Shown piece after piece: positions 32,309 through 44,300 of a DNA stretch of 64,000 bases; positions within the stretch are counted from its first letter, which is position 1; each line of letters begins with the position of its first letter. Source of the stretch: Maniola hyperantus (taxonomy: Eukaryota > Arthropoda > Insecta > Lepidoptera > Nymphalidae); contig NC_048548.1 in NCBI RefSeq assembly GCF_902806685.2, forward strand, positions 13,666,557 to 13,730,556. The letters run 5' to 3'. A model generated the notes under the pieces. That model saw only the letters and a program-made list of their open reading frames with translations, was not told where the DNA came from and did not search any database. Both the position numbers and the translations under genes were made by a program.

Positions 32309-35300
32309 TTAAGTCCTAGGTTCCAACCGAACCCAGGACCCGTTCTTGGGTTGAATGTTAAAGGGGTGCGGCTTCAGCTCGATGGGTTCCATGGTCTTCG
32401 CACACTTCACTATCTTGAAGTTCAGCACGAGGTCGTATATCAAAACTTTCAGCTCCATAAGGGCAAATCTAGACCCTGTAAAAAAGGATATTTTAAAACT
32501 GATTAGTAACATTCAAAGATTCAAGAACACAAAAATTTGAATAAAGGATTTTGTTTGTCCATATCTCCTTTCAGAATGAGAAGGGTTTGGCCATAGTCCA
32601 CTACGCTGGCAAAGTGCGAATTTGCAGACTTCGCACGCCTTTGAGAACATTATAAAGAATTCTCAGTCATACAGGTTTCGTCACGATGTTTTCCTTCAAC
32701 CTTAGAGCAAGTGATTTAAGTGCTTAAAACGCACATACTTAACTCAGAAAAGTTAGAGCAGTGCGACGTGCCCAGAAGCGCCTAATCTCCTAGTGCGATT
32801 TCTCCTGGATATCGGGACAAATGCGGAGCCTTTTTCCCTACTAGGCATTGATCTCCTGGTACAATTTTTCCTGGATATCGGGATTAAAACTTGCCAGTTT
32901 GCCTGTTTGGAGAATGTGAACTCCTAGTACACTTTTTCCTGGATAAGCATAAAAACTAGGCATAGGATTTAGAATCCTGGTTTATATCTGGGGATTCTAG
33001 AAACTGGATAAAGCCTGGTTTCAGGACAGAAGAACTCTTACCGATGCAGTTCCTAGGTCCCATGCCGAAGGGCATGTAGGTGAAAGGTTTGATGTTGTGC
33101 TTGTTCTCTTCGGAGAACCTGTCCGGATCGAACTTGGTCGGGTCGGGGTGGTATTGCTCGTCCATGTGGACAGAGTTGACTAGGTTGTAGACTATATCGC
33201 CTTTATTTAACTGTGAATAAGATACATTGGATGGTTAATCCAAACTTATTATTATAAATGCGAAAGTGTGTCTCTATCTCGGTCTATCTGCTAGCTTTTC
33301 ACGGCTCATCTATTTACAGTACGCGGCATAAAATAATGTACATCGACCTTTAGAGGGAGGTTTTGTAGAGCACTGTCTCTGTTGTTGAGACTGACAAAAC
33401 GTCAGATAGGTATGAGTGACAGAGACAACGCTCTAAAAGGCCGAAACGTCATTCTAATGACCGATGTACATAATTTTCTGCCGCATACTGTGACCGATTT
33501 TGATGAGATACAGAGTTAGTTTACATCTAGGGGACAGACTGGAAGACTTTCCACGGGATTTTAGACGCAATTTTTATGAAATTCGGCACAGAGATAGCTT
33601 GCATCATTGGACACGGACACAGCGTAATTTTTATCCCGGAATATCGAAAAGTTCCCACAGGGTTTTTGAGAAGCCTGGGTCGAACCTGGGACCGCTTATA
33701 AGACCACAGCGCTGACCATTGCGCCAGTGAGGTCGTTTTAAAATGGCATCTCTAATGGACCTCTTAGGGTAACTTACTTGAACTGGCTTGCCGCCCTCCT
33801 TCGGTGGGGGTAACTCATAGGGTTTGGTACAAACCCTGTCCATGATAAGAGCGGCTGCCCATTTCCTTTGAGTTTCTGGAATTCACAAAAGTATTGTAGT
33901 GTCTCCTAAAACATAACTTCATTTCCTTTTCCAATTCCCTTGTATATATATCTTAGAGATAGCGATGTTTGTTAAAACCAACATGCATCTTTTCAAGACT
34001 GCAAGGGAGGTATTTCCGCGCGGAACTAGAAATAGGGAAAGGCTGATGTTAAACAAGACGCCCAGGACAGCCACGTATTTAAAGAATTGTAGTGCCATGT
34101 GTGTAAAAGTCTATTATGCAATTCCTAAATCTGTAACTGCACTACCAGTAAACAAATGCAAAAATGCATTAAAAAAGTGGCTGTCGCAAAATGTATTTTA
34201 TTCTGTTGGTGAGTTTTTAGAATTTAAGCACAAGAATTAGAATGAATTTGATTAAGTTATTAATATTATTGACTGACATTTATATCTTTGACGCAATATG
34301 ATATTCTTATCTGATGTACTGCCTACTTTGTCAAAACATTTGTACGTCAGGGCTTCCTGACTGGATATGTTGGCAACTCTCTATTGTAAACACCTTGTCT
34401 TCCAATATTCACACAAATAAATTATTTCATTTCATTTCATTTCATTTCATTTCATTATTTTATAACTAGCTGATGCCCGCGACTTCGTCCGCGTGGATTT
34501 CGGTTTTTAAAAATCATACAGTTATTCCGATAGATATCATAGATATACTCTTAGATCTCGAAGTTTCTCTAGCCAGCGACAAATAATTAATTTGTTCTGT
34601 TAATTTGCACTCTCTCTCTCTCCGGTCGTTCCTTCATTGCTGAAGATCGTGGTCCTGGCAAACTGCCCTCGAATGGCTTATCTGTTTCCATCGGCTTCTG
34701 TCGGTGGCCATTTTTACAATGTGATGAAATCCACACCTGCTGGACTCCTTTAGCTGGTCGGACCATCTAGTTGGTGAGCGGCCTCTCTGTCTGTTGCCCT
34801 CAGTGTTGCCCGTCACTATGAGCTTTTTTTATAGCACTATATGTAGGTTAAGTTGCGGATATCATGCTAGTTCCAAAATGTATAAAATGTTCTTACCGCA
34901 TAACACGCAGTCCAAGTATTTCAAAGCAGTGAGGTTATCGTAAGTCAATTCCCCGTGCTTCTCCTTGAAGCTTCTGATCTCCTGGTACAATTTCTCCTGG
35001 ACATCCGGGTTGATGGTCAGCTCGTGTACGCACATTACCAGGGCTGTAGCAGAACTCTCGTAACCGGCTGCGAAGAAGATAAAAGCTTGGCCCGCCAGCT
35101 CAGTTTGAGTCCACTCTAAAAAAAAGTTTGAAAGTTGAAAAGTTGAGGGTGCAAAGATTTGCCCTAAATGGATAGGCACACTCTGAAGTTTATAACTCCC
35201 ATGCAAGATATTCCCAGAAGACATATCGGCGGGGTGATTACGTAAAACGTTGCAGTAGCGACAGCAACGCGACAGCAGTAGTAATGCCACAGTTCATTTG

Positions 35301-38300
35301 CTGTCTCTCTTCTTCTTGTTTTGCTGTGGGGCTATTGCTGTCTCTCTGTAGCCGATGTTACGTGTGGCGTTTGACAGCAATGAACATCCCGCGGTGATGT
35401 TTTTTCGAAAATTCCTATTACAATGTACCTACTCACTTAAAATATGGTTGTTTAAATGATAAGAAAGGTTGGAAATGATCATTGCTTTAACAGCTTTGGT
35501 AGATCTAATAAGTTTTACGTGTAATTGTGAAATGGTGACAGTAAAAAGAAAACCCCTCTGAGTTAGTGGTGGGGGGCCTAAGGCGCGTTTGGACTTTGGA
35601 GCCCTCGTAGACGTAGCTTTAGGTTTAATTTAACGTAATTTTATAACCATTACATTAAATATCTTACATAATCAACAATTGACAATTAAAAATTACGGAT
35701 TACGCACTGTACTTCCGTCATCAGAGTTATATCCGACATCCGTGAGAATACCAGCGATTATTTACGACATATTTATTATGTCATAAGCTCCCATACAAAA
35801 CAAAAAGGAACGTATTTTCACGGACCCGGATCGGATTTTTTTTTTTTTTTTAAATTTATTTATTCATATTAATTTTACAGAGTTTCCTACATATCTATCT
35901 CGCCAAACTGGTGGGCCAGTTTGTTGGCGAGGTGGCGCTCTTAATACTATGTACATAACTTACTACTATATTTCCTTAACGCTATTGACACACCTATATC
36001 TATTCTTATAATAAAACTGTACTACATACTAATTTAAACCTACCTACTTCACTAAAAGATAAAAACTAACACAATTGAGTATACTAACAACTTACTAATA
36101 AATAACCAAAGAAAACACAAATTAATAATTATTAAGAAGCATGATAGTCAGTTAGAGAGTCCCTAAGTAAGTGTTTCTTTAACCTCTTTTTAAGGACTCC
36201 CTCACTGAGCCTATCGATATCCTCCCCAGCCCAACCGATTGCATTAAATATTTTAGGAACTAAATATGCGCTTATTCTTCTACCGTAGTAGTTATACATT
36301 TTTGGCTCTACAAATCTCACCTTCCTATTTTTCCTAGCATTATCCCGCATTTTAACCTTTTTTTTTAAATTTGTTGAGAAAATATTATTTTTTACTATTA
36401 AGTATTCTACTTTCCTGTTAACAGGTAAAAGTCTTTAAAAACACTGTCATATTGTCCTTTGTATTTTTTCTTCTCTTGATGAAAATGAGTGCGTAACCGT
36501 CGTAAGTATACAATGGTTCCTATCAATTTTGAATTAAATATGGCTTTGACTCAACTTTGACTTTGAGATTAGGTACTTAGATATTAATATTCAGAGTATT
36601 GATCTAATGTTTGTTTCGCCTCGCGCATAGTACTTACCAGCTATTACGTCAGAATCAGATTAAACTCTCAAATCGAGTACCTAACTAATTAGTTGGTTAT
36701 TATGTTGTTGTTTTATTTTTTTTAACCCAATGCTATGATAACTATATTGATAATGTGACCGCAACCATTTTTATTATACTTACTCGTATCAATATTTACA
36801 TAATTATATTTGTTTAATGTATTTAACATGATTTAAAGGAGATAGGTACTAAATAAGTTGTTTAATAAACATGAGCTCGCGAACAAAAATGTGTAATTAC
36901 ACAAATAAAGTACTAAATAAACGCTGATAAACTTTGTGAAATGAGTTCCAGTTTAGTACCTTTTCAGTGAAGTGATGAAAATTATGAACTTTGGGTGCAA
37001 TTTTCGCAATCTTTTAGGCCGTTTTGGCTCTGAAATTAATTATTATATAGAGTTACAGAATAGAGTTTTTTTTAAATAATTTATAGAAGGTGCTAGATAA
37101 TGTTCACAACATCCCTGCAAACTGAGGTTTGGACCGAGCGATGTGTAGAAGTATCTACCAAAAAAATAATGAGCCTCGTAGCGTGATACCCCTTTTTTTA
37201 TCACTGGGAAATGCGTTTACGCATCCCCCCCTGAAAGCCAGCCAGCTACCCAACCAGCCAGCCAACTGGAAGGAAGGTATGTGGGACTCACCGGCTGAGA
37301 GGCGACCGGAATACCCACTACATACTACTGGGGACTCCACCGGGGACCCACTCACGAGGTCCCCCACCACACGTTCGAGGCGCACCAACGATGTGCAACG
37401 AATCACTAAAACTACAAAATGAGGCAAATGGTTCTTGGTATTGGATTGTGTTTAGGTAGTATAACAATAACGCTAAGTTTTTGCTAGCGTTCTGGTTACA
37501 CCCTGTATAATAATTTATCAAATACGTTGTATGAACTTACGCCTTTGAACTGCTTTTGGTTTGAACGTGTCGTCGGTGGTCGACATATTGTCGCTTGCAT
37601 CATAATCATCTTTTAATGCTCCTGTAAATAAAACAAAACTTTACTATACGTTAGTTTATAAAAACTTGAGTTAGTTAGTTAGTTAGAGTTCCGTACCTCA
37701 AAAGGAAAAAAAGAACCCTTATAAGATCACTTTGTTGTCTGTCTGTCTGTCGTGTCTGTCAATAAAACTTTAAGAGTACTTCCCGTTGACCTAGAATCAT
37801 GAAAGGCAGGTTGGTAGGTAAGTAGTTCTTATAGCACAAGTAAAGGAAAAAAATCAAGAAACCGTGAATTTGTGGTTACATCACAAAAAACATTAAAATG
37901 TGTTCATGAACGAATAATTTTGAATTTTGAATTTTCAATGTTAGATACCTATATAAAGTGGGGTATCATAATCAGAGGGTTTTACCTGTAAATTCTAAAA
38001 CAGATTTTTATTTATTTTTATGCATAATAGTCTTTGATTTATCGTGCAAAATGTCGTAAGAAATACCTACCGTTCCTCCCTCCCCCTTATCTCCGAAGTG
38101 AACCAGTGAAAAATAAAAAATAATTATGGTCAATAGAAATGTATGTATAATTTCATTGATTCTCAGTGAGTTTTGCACCTTAGATTGCATCGTCACTTAA
38201 GTACCACAATGTGCGAGCGCAGTCTTCAAAATAAAATTCCATTCAAAGGGTTTAATAAAACTGCCATACCCCTTCCAGTTAATCTTAGATTACGTCATCA

Positions 38301-41300
38301 CTGGTGAGTTTGCAGTCAAAGGCTCACTTGTATCTGAATTAAAAAACAAACAAACTTACCTTTAGACGCCTCCATCAACAACTGTATCATATCTGGTCTC
38401 TCGATGTTGTTCTTCTCCCGGTGCTCCATCGTGCTCGTCACCAGGTGGTTGAAGAAGTCCATAGTTTCAGCCGGGAAGACTTTTACGCCAAGTTTCTAAA
38501 TGATTAAAGAGCGTGGATTTGCAGCTCGCTCCAGCAATGACTGACTGACTAATCTATCAACGTACAGGTCAAACTACTGGACGGTTCGGGCTGAAATTTG
38601 GTATGCAGTTAGCTATCATGACGTAGGGGTTTAAAATTTGTTTAGTCCACGCGGACGAAGTCGCGAGCATAAGCTAGTATTGTTATAAAGGCATACTAAA
38701 CCAGTGGTAGATGTATTTAATGATTCAAAAGTATTTGTAAAAGTTAAATTTATTTTGAAAGATAAATAATCGACAATCAAACAGTAATTAGATAGGAAAA
38801 GTTTGCTGAGTGACTCTGAGCTTTTTTATGAAGCCCATAGTTAGCGACCATCTCTCGGATCCATATGGCATCACTGGCAACATGCATTGTTCGAAGACTT
38901 TGGGTCTTCTAGCATCATCATCATCAACCGATAGACGTCCACTGTTGGATATAGGTCTCTTGTAGGGAGTTCCACACGCCACGGTCTTGCGCGGCCTGAA
39001 TCCAGTGGCTCCCTGCGACTCGTCTGATGTCGTCAGTCCACCTAGAGCGTCTTCCAATGCTACGCCTTCCGGTGCGAGGTTTCGCCATTCCAGCACCTTG
39101 GGAACCCAACGTCCATCGGTTTTTCGAGCTATGTGCCCTGCCTATTGCCACTTCAGCTTCTCAACCCGTTCAGCTATATCGGTACCTACTCTAGTTCTTC
39201 TACGGATCTCCTCATTCCTGATTTGACGACGTAGAGAAACTCCGAGCATAGTTCTCTCCATCGCTTTTGGTGCTTACCTTAGATAAATTAGGGAAGATAG
39301 CAATAATGAAGAACAGGAACCGCTGCCAGGCGGTGAACTTGAACAGGTTCTGCCCAGTCTTGTAGAACTTGTTGTCCTTGTCCCGCACCGAATCCACCTG
39401 CAGGCCGAAGGCGGCGGACGCGATGACGTCACTCGTGTAGCGGCGTAACAAGTCCTCGGCGTCAATATCTTCGCCGATGCAACCTATCGACAACCAGATA
39501 GATATACAGCGTCGATAGTCAGGAGCGGACCAGTTGTTGTTGTAGTTGGAATACCCCTCTCGGACTGAAATCCGAAATATCGCCGTTTCAACCACACGAC
39601 CCATTGCATGAATGTCACCCTTAATGTCGTACTGACTCCTAGCACAAGCTTTACGCTTAGTTCGCAACTTGGAGTAGAAAGGGGAATATTAGTCATCATG
39701 ATAAACTTGGCTAGTATTTTTTTAAAGATACAGTTTTAACAAAAATTGGATATGAAAGTTTGTATGAAAGTCCGTCATTTTTCAAGTATTTCCATGAAAG
39801 TTAGTACTTGGGTTTCCGGTTAAAAATTAAACAGTAGGTGTTGTATAGAAGCAGGCGTTACATTGCGGAAGTCCATGATATACAATGAACCAAAAGCTTA
39901 ATTTGCTATAATCCCTTTTGACGACCTCCCTGGCGCAGTGGTGAGCGCTGTGGTCTTAATAGTGGGAGGTCCCGGGTTCGATTCCTGGCAGGGGTTTGGA
40001 ATTTTATAATTTCTAAATTTCTGGTCTGGTCTGGTGGGAGGCTTCGGCCGTGGCTAGTTACCACCCTACCGGCAAAGCCGTGCCACCAAGCGATTTAGCG
40101 TTCCGGTACGATGCCGTGTAGAAACCAAAGGGGTATGGGTTTAATAAAAACTGCCATACTCCTTCCAGGTTAGCCCGCTATCATCTTAGACTGCATCATC
40201 ACTTACCACCAGGTGAGATTGCAGTCAAGGGCTAACTTGTATCTGAATAAAAAAAAAAAAATCTGCTTGAAACAAGTCGAATCTGTATGATGCAACATGC
40301 AGCATGCGAAATGCACCGCCCGCCCTCCCACTGCTAAACATGCAGGAAAAAGCAGCCACCAGGCAAGCAATGATAAATGATAAATGATCTGCCGAGAGTA
40401 GTCAGGGAAGCAAAATGCTTGCTATTTGCGGACGACCTCAAGCTCTCTGTAGGAGTGACTGAAAAGGCTGACTGTGCAAGGCTGCAGAGGGATATCGACA
40501 GAGTGGTAAGATGGAGCGAGGATAACCTCTTGCAGTTCAATATCTCAAAGTGTGCAGTCATCAGTTTTTCTCGTTCACATGCTCCAATCCTAAATCAATA
40601 TAAAATCAACGGGATGCCAATGTCGAGGGTTGTAGAGGTAAGGGACTTGGGGGTTAGTCTGAACACTGAGCTAACGTTTCGTTCTCATATAATTAAATGT
40701 TGTAAAAAAGCATATCGAAATTTAGGCTTTATACTTCGCACGGTTCGCGGTTTTAGTAATATGAAGGCTGTCGTTGCCTTATACAATGCGCTTGTAAGAA
40801 GCCAATTAGAAGGTAATGCAGTCATCTGGGCTCCTCATGAAACCAAATATTGTATGATGTTGGAGAGGGTACAGAACAAGTTTGTCAGGTACTTGTATAT
40901 GAGGCTGTATGGGGTATATCCATATTATCCTCTAATGTACCCAACATTGTTTGTTCTAGGGATGGTAGGATATAACGAGCTGAGGGTAAGGAGGGAACTT
41001 GCGCTCGTTACATATATCTTCAAGATATTGAGAGGGAAGGTTTGCGATGCAGACATATTGGCGCAGGTTAGTCTGTGTGCCCCGGAGAGGTACGTGGAGC
41101 GGAGACGCCGGCCGCCGCTGCTGGCCGTGCCGTACGGGCGTACCAACTTGCTCAGGCAGGCGCCGCTGACGCGCGCACTCCGCACCCTTAACTTAATAGC
41201 CGAAATAATAGATATTTTTTGTTGCTCTCTGACTGAGCTCACAAGGATAGCAATGTGGATTATAAGTTATTCATAAGATAGCCGTTAAGTAGTAGATTAA

Positions 41301-44300
41301 TAATTTTATTGTCGTTGTAAATAATTTATTTTTTAATTTTAAGTATAATTGTTAATAGGTATAAGATAGATTAGAGTGCACTGTCGCATTAGGACTACCC
41401 TGTAAGGACAGTGCACATTATGGTATAATAATAAATAAATAAATAAAATAAATAAATTCGCACCACCACACAAATCCCAAAACAGACTCGACGCACGTTT
41501 CGCCCTGACACCGGAGCATCCTCAGGAGATGTAGACCTTACAATCCACAATTGCAAAGTAATTTGTAATTGTGGATTGTAAGGTCTACAAGGTAAGGATT
41601 TTTGGAAACACTCCCACGCCGATTTTCAAGGATTACGGCAGTTTTTATTAAACCCGTACCCCTTTGGTATCCACACGGCATCGCACCAGAACGCTAAATT
41701 GCTTGGCGGCACGACTTGGGGTTGCTATAGAGTACAATACCATCCATTGGGATAGGGGGCAGTAAAGGGGGTGCTCCTGAAACTCTAAGTTAAAATTTCA
41801 GAGCTCGAAAATCATTTTTTTAAATAAAATTAATCACTTTAATCACAATTAGCATTTTTAGAATAAACTAAACAAACACAATACAAAATCGCAAAATACA
41901 ATAGATACTGTCATAGGTTACCACCGTTAACACCTGTAATACTTTTTTTTTTTACTGATTTTACGGCTCTGGGTTCTAATCTATAATACTTTTGCTGCTG
42001 CTTTACAGACTACAGACCAGTAAAGTAAACTTTTTTTTTCTAAACGGCTTTAAAGCGAGTCTTCTGGCGTAGCCTGTTTTAAAAAACTTAAGGATTGGGT
42101 AGGTTAGGGGGGGGGGGGTTTATCCCCTTCTAACCTAACCATTCCGAGTCGGAGTGCCCCAAGTCCCGAGCTCGCTTCGCTCGCTCTTGATGGTGGGAGC
42201 GGGGGGGAGGACCCCCCACCATAGTGGTGGTCTCTTCTCGTCGACCGGGGCCCGTCGACCGGGGCCCGTCGACCGGGGCCCGTCGACGGAGCCCCGCTTC
42301 GCGGGGCTCCTTTTTTCTGGGTGGTAAAAAAAGAAATAACCCACGAAGGGGATGGCGGGGTCTTACAGACCCCGCCATCCCCTTCTAACCTAACCCTTCC
42401 GAGTCGGAGTGCCCCAAGTCCCGAGCTCGCTTCGCTCGCTCTTGATGGTGGGAGCGGGGGGAGGAAAGAGACCCCCCACCATAGTGGTGGTCTCTTCTCG
42501 TCGACCGGGGCCCGTCGACGGAGCCCCGCTTCGCGGGGCTCCTTTTTTCTGGGTGGTAAAAAAAGAAATAACCCACGAAGGGGATGGCGGGGTCTTACAG
42601 ACCCCGCCATCCCCTTCTAACCTAACCCTTCCGAGTCGGAGTGCCCCAAGTCCCGAGCTCGCTTCGCTCGCTCTTGATGGTGGGAGCGGGGGGAGGAAAG
42701 AGACCCCCCACCATAGTGGTGGTCTCTTCTCGTCGACCGGGGCCCGTCGACGGAGCCCCGCTTCGCGGGGCTCCTTTTTTCTGGGTGGTAAAAAAAGAAA
42801 TAACCCACGAAGGGGATGGCGGGGTCTTACAGACCCCGCCATCCCCTTCTAACCTAACCGTTCCGAGTCGGAGTGCCCCAAGTCCCGAGCTCGCTTCGCT
42901 CGCTCTTAATGGTGGGAGCGGGGGGGAGGAAAGAGACCCCCCACCATAGTGGTGGTCTCTTCTCGTCGACCGGGGCCCGTCGACGGAGCCCCGCTTCGCG
43001 GGGCTCCTTTTTTCTGGGTGGTAAAAAAAGAAATAACCCACGAAGGGGATGGCGGGGTCTTACAGACCCCGCCATCCCCTTCTAACCTAACCGTTCCGAG
43101 TCGGAGTGCCCCAAGTCCCGATCTCGCTTCGCTCGCTCTTGATAGTGGGAACGGGGGGGAGGAAAGAGACCCCCCACCATAGTGGTGGTCTCTTCTCGTC
43201 GACCGGGGCCCGTCGACGGAGCCCCGCTTCGCGGGGCTCCTTTTTTCTGGGTGGTAAAAAAAGAAATAACCCACGAAGGGGATGGCGGGGTCTTACAGAC
43301 CCCGCCATCCCCTTCTAACCTAACCCTTCCGAGTCGGAGTGCCCCAAGTCCCGAGCTCGCTTCGCTCGCTCTTGATGGTGGGAGCGGGGGGAGGAAAGAG
43401 ACCCCCCACCATAGTGGTGGTCTCTTCTCGTCGACCGGGGCCCGTCGACGGAGCCCCGCTTCGCGGGGCTCCTTTTTTCTGGGTGGTAAAAAAAGAAATA
43501 ACCCACGAAGGGGATGGCGGGGTCTTACAGACCCCGCCATCCCCTTCTAACCTAACCGTTCCGAGTCGGAGTGCCCCAAGTCCCGAGCTCGCTTCGCTCG
43601 CTCTTAATGGTGGGAGCGGGGGGGAGGAAAGAGACCCCCCACCATAGTGGTGGTCTCTTCTCGTCGACCGGGGCCCGTCGACGGAGCCCCGCTTCGCGGG
43701 GCTCCTTTTTTCTGGGTGGTAAAAAAAGAAATAACCCACGAAGGGGATGGCGGGGTCTTACAGACCCCGCCATCCCCTTCTAACCTAACCGTTCCGAGTC
43801 GGAGTGCCCCAAGTCCCGATCTCGCTTCGCTCGCTCTTGATAGTGGGAACGGGGGGGAGGAAAGAGACCCCCCACCATAGTGGTGGTCTCTTCTCGTCGA
43901 CCGGGGCCCGTCGACGGAGCCCCGCTTCGCGGGGCTCCTTTTTTCTGGGTGGTAAAAAAAGAAATAACCCACGAAGGGGATGGCGGGGTCTTACAGACCC
44001 CGCCATCCCCTTCTAACCTAACCCTTCCGAGTCGGAGTGCCCCAAGTACCGAGCTCGCTTCGCTCGCTCTTGATGGTGGGAGCGGGGGGGAGGTATAGAT
44101 TAGAACCCAGAGCCGTAAAACCAGTTAAAAAAAAAGTATCTTGCTAAGTTTACTTTATTGGTCTTTGGTTCCCAGCAAGATTATTATAGATCCCAGAGCC
44201 GTAAAACCAGTTAAAAAAAAAAGTATTATAGGTTTATGTTATGGTAATCTTTATATGTGTTCGTAGTTCATACTTTGCGGTTTTGTGTTTCTAAAAATGC

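Noticed and set aside
39921..40000. tRNA gene
   Set aside because: It is the head of a full-length SINE with a poly(A) tail; the cloverleaf is degraded.
40377..41276. Functional reverse transcriptase gene
   Set aside because: Open frame but starts in the middle of the palm domain; the endonuclease and RT fingers are missing, typical of a young 5'-truncated insertion.
42128..44093. CRISPR-like array
   Set aside because: The units are contiguous with no unique spacers, far too long, and the genome is clearly insect.
42104..44098. Many long overlapping open frames on both strands (up to about 168 codons)
   Set aside because: They repeat with the satellite units, exist on both strands at once, and the 232/233-bp period is not a multiple of three; low-complexity Pro/Arg/Ser products with no domain.
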